Below the pieces are notes generated by a model. The model did no database searches, was not told the DNA's origin, and worked only from the letters and a program-made list of their open reading frames with translations. Below, one piece after another: positions 25,648 through 58,765 of a DNA stretch of 64,000 nt. The position numbers and the translations under genes are program-made. This DNA comes from Gadus chalcogrammus. Lineage: Eukaryota > Chordata > Actinopteri > Gadiformes > Gadidae. Each line of letters starts with the position of its first letter. Position 1 is the first letter of the stretch. The DNA lies in contig NC_079434.1 of NCBI RefSeq assembly GCF_026213295.1, positions 9,627,789-9,691,788 on the forward strand, read 5' to 3'.

Positions 25648-26700
25648 TCAAAAATATGTGTCCTCTATATCGGCAAGGCCGCCAGGAGCTCCGCTGCTGT
25701 AGCCCATCTCGTTACAGTAGTTCACTCTCTTCCTCTTCATGGCCTGACAGCAAACACACAAAACATTCATGTTACACCCATGGGACTCGACACTATATAA
25801 GATCCAGTGGTTTGAATTTGATCCTAGACTTCCAGTGCAGCGGGTGGATGGAGAAAGCTGAATATGTGAACAGACCTCAGTCAGAGCTGGTTTGCGGATA
25901 CAGTTGATGTAGGGCTTGGGACTGGCCTGGATCTTACCGGCAATGGTTTTGTAACAAATGGCACAGTCGATTTCGGGATGCATGAATACACAAGAACCAC
26001 AGACCAGTCACAACAGGCAGCTCAATTAAAAGATTGAACCTCTAATACTTTCTCTACAGAGAAGGAGAAGGTGCGTCTTTTATACCTTGCTGTTCCTGAA
26101 GGGACAGTTGCTGGTGTCCACGGTTCCTTTGGGACACTGTGTTGCTTTCATGTAGAAGTTGTGATAGATGTAGGTCACATCATTCCCTGGCTACTGATAT
26201 GGAAGCAGAGGGTATTAACAACCTGCCCCCCCGCTCGGAAGACTTGTCAAGGGCGCAAGGTGATGTCGAGTCGCCTAGGGCGCCGAAACGGCCAGCGTCG
26301 GCTCTGATCCGTCCGATATATATTTTTAAAGAAATGTGGAATAATAGGATTGCTTTTAGTAGTTTGGGTCCTCTTTTGTATTAATATCCATGCATCAGCT
26401 TTGTAGAGGGAGGCGATTTGATTGCAGTATGCGTCTACAAAGACTAGTCCCCTATAGGCCTACGTTAGACACGCCCTCGGACGCATGTAGTGTGAACAAG
26501 GCTCCTACCTGGATGTCAGACTGTCCCAGGCCCTTGAAGTAGAGAAGGAGACGCTTTACTCCGGCACGAGAGTTGCGCATCTCCAACGCCATGTCCACCC
26601 CCAACTTCAATTTGCTAGGCAGCCGGTCGTAAGCCTCCTGAGCCCCGGCAGACCCAAGCAGAGTTCCCACACAGACAAGCAATAGGAACACAGTCGCCAT
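25648..26700 (-). CDS. Chemerin-like secreted protein, copy C (rarres2-like), exon 3 acceptor defective
   Basis: Four phase-0 exons: 26509-26700, 26086-26190, 25876-25977, 25648-25743; 164 residues and TGA if spliced. The first exon gives a signal peptide (MATVFLLLVCVGTLLGSAGA) and then AQEAYDRLPSKLKLGVD. Six cysteines lie after exon 1, as expected for three disulfides of a chemerin/cystatin-fold protein: KATQCPKGT, NCPFRN, DCAICYK (two), NCIRKP, YCNEMGY. The base pair before exon 3 (minus) is AT, where copies A and B have AG; the nearest upstream AG is 43 nt away and would shift frame. The exon-1 helix is also the most divergent (RLLLYFKGLGQ versus HHFLFFKSLSK). It may be dying, or the base may be an assembly error. 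Chemerin identity is from memory of fish RARRES2 proteins. Confidence 0.7.
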
Positions 26701-48606
<21,906 letters not shown>

Positions 48607-48780
48607 GCTGGTGTGTGCTTACGGGATTCAGGGCAGCGTTTGCGGCGATGACAAGGTGTCAGCGGCTGACTACCATGGCAACAGTGCCGCGGGAATCAGG
48701 CCGCTTCTATTAAGAGCAGCTAGCGGCGGTGCTAGCCAGTGGCGGTGCTAGCTACCAGCGCTTATCAAACCCTCGTGACC
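48607..48780 (-). promoter_or_regulatory. Presumed 5' UTR and proximal 5' flank of slc4a2
   Basis: The sequence upstream of the AE2 start codon (read on minus) is moderately GC-rich, with two near-identical GCTAGC(G)-type segments around 48720-48760. No TATA box is obvious. The ATG lies in the same exon as the GTAAGT donor at 48592-48597. Whether transcription starts here or in an upstream untranslated exon cannot be read from sequence. Confidence 0.35.
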
Positions 48781-49164
48781 ACTGTAATCAGGACCCTATC
48801 AGCCGTCACGCTGGACAGAATAAACACCTCTTTCATGCTCACTTTGAAAACACACACACACACGTCGCTTGAAAAGGACAAGAGCTGTTCAAACAAACAC
48901 ACTATTTGTCGGCTCGGCATGCCGTTCGCGTTTCCACTTGGCGACATCAAGCCCAAATATTGACCGCTGTGCTCTGGGTCAATCAGCCTTGAAGGACACA
49001 ATGCTGGCCTGGGGACACGGTGGGGCTGGCAGAGGGAGTGTGTGTGTGCATATGTGTGCATGTGTGTGCATGAGTACGCGTATGCCGTATATGCGCATGT
49101 GTACATGAATGTGTATAGTGTGTGTAGTGTCTGAGGGATCATGTGAGGCAGCGTAACAGGGGCC

Positions 49165-49985
49165 CTACAGTTGACCTCCAGGTGACTCTACGTACAGGGA
49201 AACTTCTTACAGGTGACTTTACTCAACAGGAGAAAGTCGACTATGCAGCGGCATGGGGCTGGTTTTTGGGGTATTAATAACATAATGGGACATACTGGGA
49301 GTGAGTAACACTCAATGGGACAGAGATCAACATAGAGTAACATGAGTGACAAGATGAAAGTCGACTATGCAGCGGCATGGGGCTGGTTTTTGGGGTACCC
49401 TGCAGGAGCCCACAAGTAAACGATTGAACATTGAGTCTTGGCTCTATGGTCTATTTGGGACAACAGACTTGGCAAATGCACCTTGACCTGACTAATACAA
49501 CTTCTTCAATTAAAAAGTAGGGGTCATGGATGAGCTAAACGGCTACAGACCGGTGGCACTTCACTCAACATGAAGACCCTGGAGCTTTTAAAAAGGAGGT
49601 AAAGGGAGGCTAGATTTGTGCAGTTATCGTCTTATAAACTTTATGCTGTGTGATTAAGATATGTCCAACAGTAAAGTGAGATGAGATTACGGCCCCTGAG
49701 ATATTGTTATCGCTGCTACAGTAGTGACCTAGCCCTGGAGATTCCGAAGAACAATCTATTAATCACCCAACAGTTCAAATGGGCGAGGACGCATTTGCCC
49801 TTCCCTCATCCCCCTCCCTGCCAGATCTCTGTCTCTGACTTTACTAACAGGAGACTTAACTGACTTTTCTAACAGGGGACTTTTCCCACTGGTGACTTTA
49901 CTTTACCCTCAGATGACTTTACTTTACTGATAGAGGTGACTTTACTTACAAGGGACTTCAGCAACATGTGACTTTTCCTAATGTA
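49165..49985. repeat. Degenerate TGACTTTACT minisatellite split by an insertion
   Basis: Irregular units like AGGTGACTTTACTCAACAGG occur at 49165-49230 and resume at 49845-49985 as TGACTTTACTAACAGGAGAC and variants. The intervening 49230-49843 is a piece of the dispersed unit also found at 52.4 kb. Confidence 0.65.
49230..49843 (+). mobile_element. Duplicated retroelement-like unit, copy 1 (5' part)
   Basis: Over 95 percent identical by eye to 52444-53010. It contains, at 49526-49570, a frame reading MDELNGYRPVALHST, which matches the NDYRPVALTS motif of fish non-LTR reverse transcriptases. A direct repeat of GAAAGTCGACTATGCAGCGG lies at about 49233 and 49357. Confidence 0.7.
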
Positions 49986-51750
49986 GAGTGTTTGTATCTG
50001 ACCCTGTGCAGATCAGAACCGATACAGTACACCAGGTATCCTCCACCTTTATGTTACGGTGGCCCAGTATGCAAATGTGAAATATTCACGGCCAGGGCAT
50101 TTGACAAGCTCACCACCGGCCTGCGACAGCCAGAGACACCAGATGTTAATTTTTTATGTCAGAGCATGTGATTTATTGGGATGAAAGAGAATTACATACA
50201 CAAGGACATGACCATATATGGATGACCTTGCACTGTGTTTAGCAAACACAAACTGCATAGTAACAGAAACTTCTTGAGGTCTTGAAATACCTTTATTCAG
50301 ACATATTCATTTCTGGTGCATAAGGGCATCCAATGCGTGAGTTTTTTGTTACAAATATGGCTGGCTGCACCATGGGAAATAAACCTCTTTGTTACCTTAA
50401 AGTTCATTAGCCACTACAGCAATTTTTATCAATGTCTAAACTGCATTGTATTACACTTTTCCTTGTATAGCCTGAAAATGGAATGATAAAGCTTTTTCCA
50501 AAGGAGAAAGTTTTGATTTGTCTTTCATTTGCAAGTTCATTTTACGTAGCTAATTTTTGTCTGTAGGGTCCTCCTAATATCACTGAATCAATCACTATAG
50601 TTTGACTGCATAGATCATGCACAGATCCTAGATGCTAAGATCCTGACTGCATGGTGTCATTAAAGGGAGTGAACCTCATGGCATGTTAAACTTTTTCTAT
50701 CACTTGCTTTTGCGATTATTGCAGTTGACATCACAACAAGCCCTTCCTTGTTGTCTGTTGTCGGTCTGTTGTCTATGCTTTCTGCCCCCTGGTTGCACAT
50801 GGCTATCTGCTGTGTCGTTGCCCGGGAACCTGTCTATTCAAACTTACTTAATTTGGGCAACTTAGTTGGGCTTAGGACACCAAGTGCCTCACTGTGCGGC
50901 TCAATCTGGTACAATATAAATAGACTGTAAAAATGATAATTGAAGAGAAATATTTATCTTTCTTCATTTCTAAATCTCTTTGGGCTGATGACCAATGGTC
51001 CAGGGCTCGGTAGCGGCCCGTTGGTTGTGAAGTATGTTTCTAAAAATAACAAATGAAATACTGTCAGCTGTACATATCTGTCCCGCTGGGACTGAATGTC
51101 CTCGATAGAGTAGAGGGACAGAGAGAATGTATGTCCTCTATAGGGGACGAGAGCGGGCGAGTCAGTATGTGTTTGAGTGTGTGTGAGAGGGAAGTGACCT
51201 GAGAGATTACCCTGACAGCTAGGTCTCAATCCTCTCATTCTGCAGACTCAGCCTGTGGGGACACCAGCAGAGAGAGGAGGGAGGGTGTGTGGTCGTCGTC
51301 CATGATGCAATACTACAAGAGCCCTGTTCCTTTCTCGACTATAAACACTCAAGACACCAAATGGATGCCCATGTTTGGTCTCATACAAAGTAAGGGAACA
51401 TGGACTGTTTAGAAGCAGTATGATGACTTCAGAAGAAGGAAAAAGCGAGGTGGACTTAAGTGTTTTGTGTTTGCGCTTCTCATTTCTCTTCCTGTTTGGT
51501 TTTCTTACCTCAGCCAATCAGCGGAGCCCTAATCTATTATCTAGCTTCCTGGGGAATCAAATACTGGGAAGGCTGGAACGTTATCTTAATTCATCTTTAA
51601 TTAATCTTTAATTAATCAATTATTAAAGCAATATACATATTGTATTTCATTAAATACTACATATAAACAATGCTTTCAATACTGTGTACATTTCATGGTA
51701 AGAATACGGATGTTTAAGAGTGAAAGCACCTTTAAGTTATCTTAAGGGCC

Positions 51751-52381
51751 TTTAAAAAGGAGGTAAAGGGAGGCTAGATTTGTGCTGTTATCGTCTTATA
51801 AACTTTATGCTGTGTGATTAAGATATGTCCAACAGTAAAGTGAGATGAGATTACGGCCCCTGAGATATTGTTATCGCTGCTACAGTAGTGACCTAGCCCT
51901 GGAGATTCTGAAGAACAATCTATTAATCACCTAACATTTAAAATGGGCGAGGATGCTTTTGCCCTTCCCTCATCCCCCTCCCTGCCAGATCTCTATCTCT
52001 GACGCCCACCGTTAAATTATCAGACGGTAAATCCTCATCCCCCTCCCTGCCAGATCTCTGTCTCTGACCCCCACTGTTAGACGATCAGACGGTAAATATG
52101 TTATTGCTTCATCCTGTGTTCATCCCCCTTCCTGCAAAACATCGCTCTCTAACCTCCTACTGGTCTTAAGGAATTAATCAATGGAGACACTGATGGGTTG
52201 GTATTAGCATCAAATAGCCCTTCTTTTGTCTTGCAGTTACAATAACCAATCCCCCAAAACAGGTCTGTGGGCCATCTTACCCAGGTATCACACCCCGCCA
52301 ATTGTTTCACATCAAGAGGAAGACGGCGGATTGCTATTAAGTTCAAACTTTTGGTATGTTTAACTTAGAAAACCGGCAATG
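51751..52381 (+). mobile_element. Duplicated retroelement-like unit, copy 2 (3' part)
   Basis: Starts at TTTAAAAAGGAGGTAAAGGG and runs to AAAACCGGCAATG, near-identical to 52758-53333 apart from an internal duplication of CCTCATCCCCCTCCCTGCCA (52033-52052). Confidence 0.7.
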
Positions 52382-52443
52382 TTTGGAAGGTATCCGATCG
52401 CCCCCACCTTGTCATGTGTTTTGATAAACTGTGTTTTGTGATG

Positions 52444-53333
52444 TATTAATAACATAATGGGACATACTGGGAGTGAGTAACACTCAATGGGACAGAGATC
52501 AACATAGAGTAACATGAGTGACAAGATGAAAGTCGACTATGCAGCGGCATGGGGCTGGTTTTTGGGGTACCCTGCAGGAGCCCACAAGTAAACGATTGAA
52601 CATTGAGTCTCGGCTCTATGGTCTATTTGGAACAACAGACTTGGCAAATGCACCTTGACCTGACTAATACATCTTCTTCAATTAAAAAGTAGGGCTCATG
52701 GACGAGCTAAACGGCTACAGACCGGTGGCACTTCACTCAACATGAAGACCCTGGGGCTTTTAAAAAGGAGGTAAAGGGAGGCTAGATTTGTGCAGTTATC
52801 GTCTTATAAACTTTATGCTGTGTGATTAAGATTTGTCCAAGAGTAAAGTGGGATGAGATTACGGCCCCTTGAGATATCGTTATCGCTGCTACAGTAGTGA
52901 CCTAGCCCTGGAGATTCTGAAGAACAATCTATTAATCACCCAACAGTTCAAATGGGCGAGGACGCATTTGCCCTTCCCTCATCCCCCTCCCTGCCAGATC
53001 TCTGTCTCTGACCCCCACTGTTAAATGATCAGACGGTAAATATGTTATTGCTTCATCCTGTGTTCATCCCCCTTCCTGCAAAACATCGCTCTCTATTCTC
53101 CTACTGGTCTTAAGGACTTAATCAATGGAGATACTGATGGGTTGGTATTAGCATCAAATAGCCCTTCTTTTGTCTTGCAGTTACAATAACCAATCCCCCA
53201 AAACAGGTCTGTGGGCCATCTTAACCAGGTATCACACCCCGCCAATTGTTCAACATCAAGAGGAAGTCGGCGGATTGCTATTAAGTTCAAACTTCTTGTA
53301 CGTTTAGAAAAACACTTAGAAAACCGGCAATGA
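52444..53333 (+). mobile_element. Duplicated retroelement-like unit, copy 3 (fullest)
   Basis: About 890 nt covering the regions of copies 1 and 2. It holds the same reverse-transcriptase motif at 52698-52742 and ends AACCGGCAATG. It is followed directly by a LINE C-terminal relic. Confidence 0.7.
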
Positions 53334-53379
53334 TGCAGCACTGGGACTCAACAGAGGTGTTTATTCAGGTCTAAGCTCC

Positions 53380-53650
53380 CTATTCAGCCAGTGAACATTC
53401 AAGTGGTAGACATTGAGGTGGTACAAACGTACAAGTCCTTTGAGTAAAATACCGAACGGGGCACAGCCAGCTCTTCTACCTAAGGAGGCTTGGGTTCTTT
53501 GACGCGTGCAGAAAAATGCTGCGCAGGTTTAACCAGTCAGTGGTGGCAAGTGCCCACTTTTATGGGTAATGTCAGTCATCCCCTCCAAAACATCCAGTCA
53601 GCTCAGAGAAGCAGCCACAGTGGACGTTTTATCTTGCTGTGGTGCAGGAC
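53380..53650 (+). mobile_element. LINE reverse-transcriptase C-terminal relic
   Basis: One frame reads QLFYLRRLGFFDACRKMLRR then FNQSVVASA, the conserved FLRKL...CxxMLxxFYQSVVASAL block downstream of the reverse transcriptase in fish LINEs of the Rex1/L2 type. A second frame just upstream reads VVQTYKSF (VDEYKYLG block). Frameshifts and stops make it non-functional. Confidence 0.75.
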
Positions 53651-54619
53651 TGACCGGTTGACGAGATCCTTCGTCACCACAGTCACAGGCTTAAGTAATC
53701 AAACTACTCAGAGCGATTGGCCAAAATATTCCCACCGATCAATACACATCCTACTCTGATGCCTGCTACTCCTGCTCCAACATCCGTTTTCCCTGGAAAA
53801 CAAGTCTTGTCAGGGAATCAAGTTGTGAGAGGTGGTTTCTTAAAGTATAGGGACACAATGATTGTAGGTCATATGATCTGAGAGACAGAGCGGATGAAGA
53901 TCCTAATCTGGCTTTACTCAGGTTCCCTCCGGACATAGCTAAAGGGCTTGTACCATGTACCATGTACCATGATGCATCCAAGAAAATACAACAAAAAAAA
54001 AACTTATGCCACTCGCCTGATAAACCCTGTGGCAGTTTCAAACAAAACGGAGACGCCCAATAATGAAAAATCTTCCCAACAATAATGATTAAACAATGAC
54101 AAAAAAAGCATAACTACTACATGATAATGTGATGCAGTGATTTTAAGTCCTATACTGGTAAGGAGATTGTTTAATGAGTCAAAGTAAAGGTTCGCTGTCT
54201 GCAGCATTGGACTCCTTGATACACAGAAAAGGACCAGCATGCACCCAAGACCAGTAACGCAGATATGAACTATAAACGCTGCTGGTTACTCTTTAAGATA
54301 GGTGCGACCAGCATCGCGCCAATGACTACCAGTAATCAGTGATGTATTAGAGGAAGACAAAGATAGTGTTGCGCTGGTGGGGTCTGAGCCAACGGTATAT
54401 ACCGCATGGTTGGAACCCAACAGCTTTGCCGGTTTTGGATGTTTCAGCGCCAGTAGTCTAGGACAAACTTTACTGAGCTTTATCTCCGTTGGGGAATCCA
54501 GAAGCTATTCAGAAAGTATCTTTCTACCATAGAAGCAATGACCTTGGCCAGCTATTCTTTTGAAACTTACTAGTAGTTTGAAACAAACAGCACAACCTTT
54601 TCTGTGGCACTCCAATCTT

Positions 54620-54710
54620 GATTGTATACTTAAATTGTTCACAGCCTGACTTGTAAGTCACATCTGATAAAAGTGTTGATTAAATGGCAAAATGTGAACG
54701 TAAGCAGCTA
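54620..54710. repeat. SINE/LINE 3'-tail relic
   Basis: ACTTGTAAGTCACATCTGAT followed by AAAAGTGTTGATTAAATG resembles the teleost tail phrase (AAGTCGCTTTGGATAAAAGCG then TCTGCTAAATG). Confidence 0.5.
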
Positions 54711-57213
54711 AACAAATCTGCTACTAGTTTAACTACAAATCAGAGGATATTATTGGTTAATGTTGAAGGTTTTAAGTCATCTTAAAACAGGTCATTGCTA
54801 TTAAATAATATGCCTGACAGGCCAAACCAATAGGGCACCAGCTGGTTGAGAGGGTATAGCAGGCTCCAACTACACCATGTGGGTTTTACCTTGATCAGAA
54901 AGCTATTTCAGCTATGTGGAGTTGGTTAAGGTGGAACTGTGCAAACTCACCTCCGGTGTGTACAGAAAATCCATCAGGTTGTCACACATCAATCCTTGGC
55001 TAAATATAAGACACACGGATTGCCTTTTCTCTGTGAAACCTTGGAATTATTCATAAGAGCAGTTGACCATGGCCATAGTCTCTCCACCCCATCTCTGTCC
55101 CTCCCCTTTTCTCCCGTCACGTGACCTGGGTCGCTTCCTTGGAATCAGCAAATCGCCCAAATTTCCAAATGATTGATGTTCAGATATCCAAACAGTGTTA
55201 TCTGAACTTTGCATGAACTAGTACATACACATTGTTGTTAAGGAGATAATTATTAACCCAGAGCAGAGAAAGCTGTGGGACAAAATAAATGATTGGGAAA
55301 GTTTTCTCATGCAGTTTAATCGACTCTGCGCTCTGTGGAGCATGTTTACACAAAACCTTTTTATTTATGACACTTAAATGAAAATAAATATTTCTTGTCA
55401 CTTTGTCAAACATTCCTATTGAGATTAATAAGACATTAACAATTGAGCCGTATTGATGTCTGAGTTGGTAAATATTAGATACAGGCCCCAGGTAATTTAG
55501 TTGTTCAATATTTGCAGGCTTGAAGTGGCCTATATAACGATGATTTACATTAACATCATATGATATGACACAAAGACATGACTTCCATGTCACTCCAAAG
55601 CCAGTAAACCGAGGACATGAAATCGTCCTACTTATCAGGCTGATTATCCACTTCATGGTCGGCTTCCCGGTCTCTGAGAAGCGCTCTGGTTGCCCTGATG
55701 ACCATGTGATTGAGTAATGCCGAGACAGGAAGTAACTCACTGGATGCTAACCAAAATGCCAAGGTCAGTGAAAACTGGCACTTCCTGTATCCAAGCTGCT
55801 GCCGGCTGATTGGGTGGAACACGAGTTGCTGGCTCTCCATAGTTCTAGAATATACCAGATTTCTATGTTAAGTAAGTTCTAGTTCTATAATTATCCACAT
55901 GTACGAAGGCCCGTTCTGGAACATATATAACTGTATACTTTCCTAACCTGCATTTATATTATAGGCTTCCTTCACCAACCCTAAAATTATTTAACCAACT
56001 GTGTCAATGAATTCTGTTTGGTACAGTCTTTTTTGTATGCATGTATTTGCTTGTAACGTTACCATAAAAGGTCAAACATCTTTTGAAGATTTATTTTTAT
56101 GCACTGCTCCTGTCTGGTCGCTGCTTCCAGACAGAAGGATGGCTCGACAGACCTCGGTGAGACAACATAACCACTCATCTGAAGACTACAATCTGAAACC
56201 TGCAGAGGAGGAGAGCTGCTTTCTTTCACTGCCCTCTTCCTCTCATGTCTACCATGTGCTGTGTTCAACGGCTGAACCTAACAAACAAAGCGTCTTATCC
56301 CGACCACACTGTCTGCGAGGCAGCAGCAGTTTGTCCCAAACTCAGATTTATTTAAAATAACAAAACTGAAATAAACAAAGAGAAAGGCGGTGAACTGCAC
56401 GACCTTTGACCAGCTTGGCACTCTTCCACATTACTCTGGGGGCCAGAGTGTGTGGTCTGGTGTGTGTGTGTGTTCGGTGGCTATACAGAGCCCAGATTTC
56501 TACAAGGAACAGCAAAAACAAACCAAAACACACAATGTGATGCCAGACTAGCAAGAGAGCGCTGAGACAGCATAAATCCAGCATGGTAGCGGGGGGTGGG
56601 GGTGTGCCAAGAGGAGGGCAGGGGGAGACAGAGTGTGGCAGGCAACAGTAAGGCCTGGTGTGGTGCTCAACAGCTGTGGAGCCTCAGCATTACAAAAGAC
56701 TCTCCTAACCCAGAGGACTTCCTGTTTCAGTGACCTCCCCCCAAAAACCTCCTCCAAACGCCAACCATTAGGATATCAGTCAACACTGGAGCAGGCAGTC
56801 GGGAGATATGTCGACTTTTGATTGTGTTATTTGCAGGAATGGGCTCGCCAGCATGGATTGCAATATGGGTTAGGGTTCCATCATTTTCCATCTGGGATTA
56901 ATAAAGAACATCTGATCTTATAATAACGGATTTCAGTGCTTCCCACGATGCTAGTCAACTGTTTAGAGCCCGAGCCATTGTTGTTTACTGTTTGGCGCAG
57001 AATCAATCACCAATCCAAACAACCAGATTCATGCACCAATCAAATCTAGCCACACTGGTTATCTAAATGCCATATCCAACTAGCTTTGGAGACTGGAGAG
57101 CCCATTTAAATAATGTGTTCAAACCATCTAGCCAAAGCCTGCTTCAGGCATCATAATAACCTGGGTCTGGCCTGCCATGGAATACCGTAGCTACCGTGAA
57201 ATACACTGTAGCT

Positions 57214-57598
57214 TAGGGCTGCTCGATTATGGGAAAAATCATAATCACGATTATTTTGGTCAATATTGAAATCACGATTATTCAAACGATTATCTTTGAG
57301 TCTGAAAACGTGTTGTATTTATTCACCATGTCTCTTCCAAAAAAAACTTTGTAACAGAACTTTGAAATTACGCCTTAAGAAAATACACAAAATGGTCAAA
57401 AAGAAAATGTTCCAATCTAAAATGATATACAGATATGTGTCCAGCTGTTCTGACCTTTCTATAAATCATAAAAAAATAATAAAAAAATATAAAAATAATA
57501 ATTAACAAAAAATCGGAAAACTCGATTATGTTAATTTTCTGATCGTTTGACGCTAAAATCGTAATCGCGATCAAAATTTGATTAATCGCCCAGCCCTA
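57214..57598. mobile_element. hAT-type MITE with perfect 8-bp target duplication
   Basis: Ends TAGGGCTG and CAGCCCTA; subterminal CTCGATTATG and GATTAATCGCC. CTGTAGCT flanks both sides (57206-57213 and 57599-57606). The AT-rich interior has no coding frame of note. Confidence 0.85.
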
Positions 57599-57684
57599 CT
57601 GTAGCTTACTAATAATTGCTTATCTTTTGTTAAATAATGTAGACCTGGCCCAGGTCTGGGTTGGTTTGGTTCTGCTGAACTTAC

Positions 57685-57871
57685 ACTGTGGATGACAGAC
57701 GTCATCGCGTGGGTGTTGGGCTGGGGAAGGCTTGGGTCTGACATGTCTCTGCAGGATGGAGGGGTGGGGCAGCAGGAGCAGAAGTGATGGAGTTCTGTAA
57801 GCTTCTGGATCGGTGTGACTTTAGCCCTTCTCTTTCTCACTGGGACTCAGGCAGCTTTTGGGCAGCATAAC
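57685..57871 (-). other. Possible spliced exon (untranslated or alternative first coding)
   Basis: On minus a good acceptor (TTTCTTCCTAG) and a GTGTAAGT donor bound 187 nt. All frames contain stops across the whole segment, but from the ATG at 57742-57744 a 20-codon frame (MSDPSLPQPNTHAMTSVIHS) runs into the donor in phase 0, the phase of slc4a2 exon 2. No homology recognised. Confidence 0.25.
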
Positions 57872-58165
57872 CTAGGAAGAAAAGCAAAGACTTCAATACA
57901 GGTCGATACAGATTAAATCACTATGATCCAATAACACAACAACACATATTTGGTGCTCAGTATCTGTAATGTGCTTTACTACCAAGATTACCAGTATACT
58001 GGGGCAAGACAAAACACAGAAGGACTCTGGTTTGATCTTATAAAATTGTCTTAATGATTGAGGGAGTATGTCCTAATGCTTTGTGTGCAAATCAAGACAC
58101 ATAATTGTACGGCGCTTAAATCACTATTCTATTCTCAGAGGGCTTCACAGGCCAACATGACATGA

Positions 58166-58166
<1 letters not shown>

Positions 58167-58199
<33 letters not shown>
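58167..58199. repeat. Poly(C) run, 33 nt
   Basis: An uninterrupted homopolymer followed by a short CA tract. Long C/G runs recur in this window at 14131, 18177 and 33400. Confidence 0.9.
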
Positions 58200-58689
58200 A
58201 CCACCACACACACACGCAGATGCTAGGAGTGCCTAGGTGCCAAATGGGCAGACATATAATGGCATTGTCTTCATGATGCACCACAATTCCGTGTCAATGA
58301 AACCGGAGAAGGCGCCAAGGCGTTCTGCGTGCCAAGGACAACAAAGCCTACAGTATTCCAGGACTGCACAATCATTGAATGTCAAAGGACTCCTCAACAA
58401 CACAGAGTGTTCAAAAACACCACTGAATGTATTGACCAGGTTCTGGGAAGGAATCAATCCTAAGGTCTTCTAACGAAAGTAAATACCCATAACGTTTTCT
58501 GTAATGCCGTTAGGAGCCATTACAGGCTCATGTTAGGCCTCCAGGGATGCCATTTAAGGAGGACTGTTCCAAGACGGTGGCCCTGGATGAGGAGCCAGTA
58601 GCATGGTGGACCTCGGCCCAAATAAACAGAACAACTGGCCAAGTCTACACATCTCACTGTGAGTTTTTTGTGGACACGCCAGTGCAGAT

Positions 58690-58765
58690 GACACTGTATA
58701 CTTTGATTGCTCTCAGCCTCACTTGTAATTCACTGGATCAAAGTGTCTGCTAAATTATTTGATGC
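58690..58765. repeat. SINE/LINE 3'-tail relic
   Basis: CACTTGTAATTCACTGGATC then AAAGTGTCTGCTAAATTATT, the same teleost tail phrase as at 54.6 kb. Confidence 0.5.

Noticed and set aside
55198..55740. 180-codon minus-strand ORF
   Set aside because: No motif or family resemblance; likely chance in AT-rich DNA.
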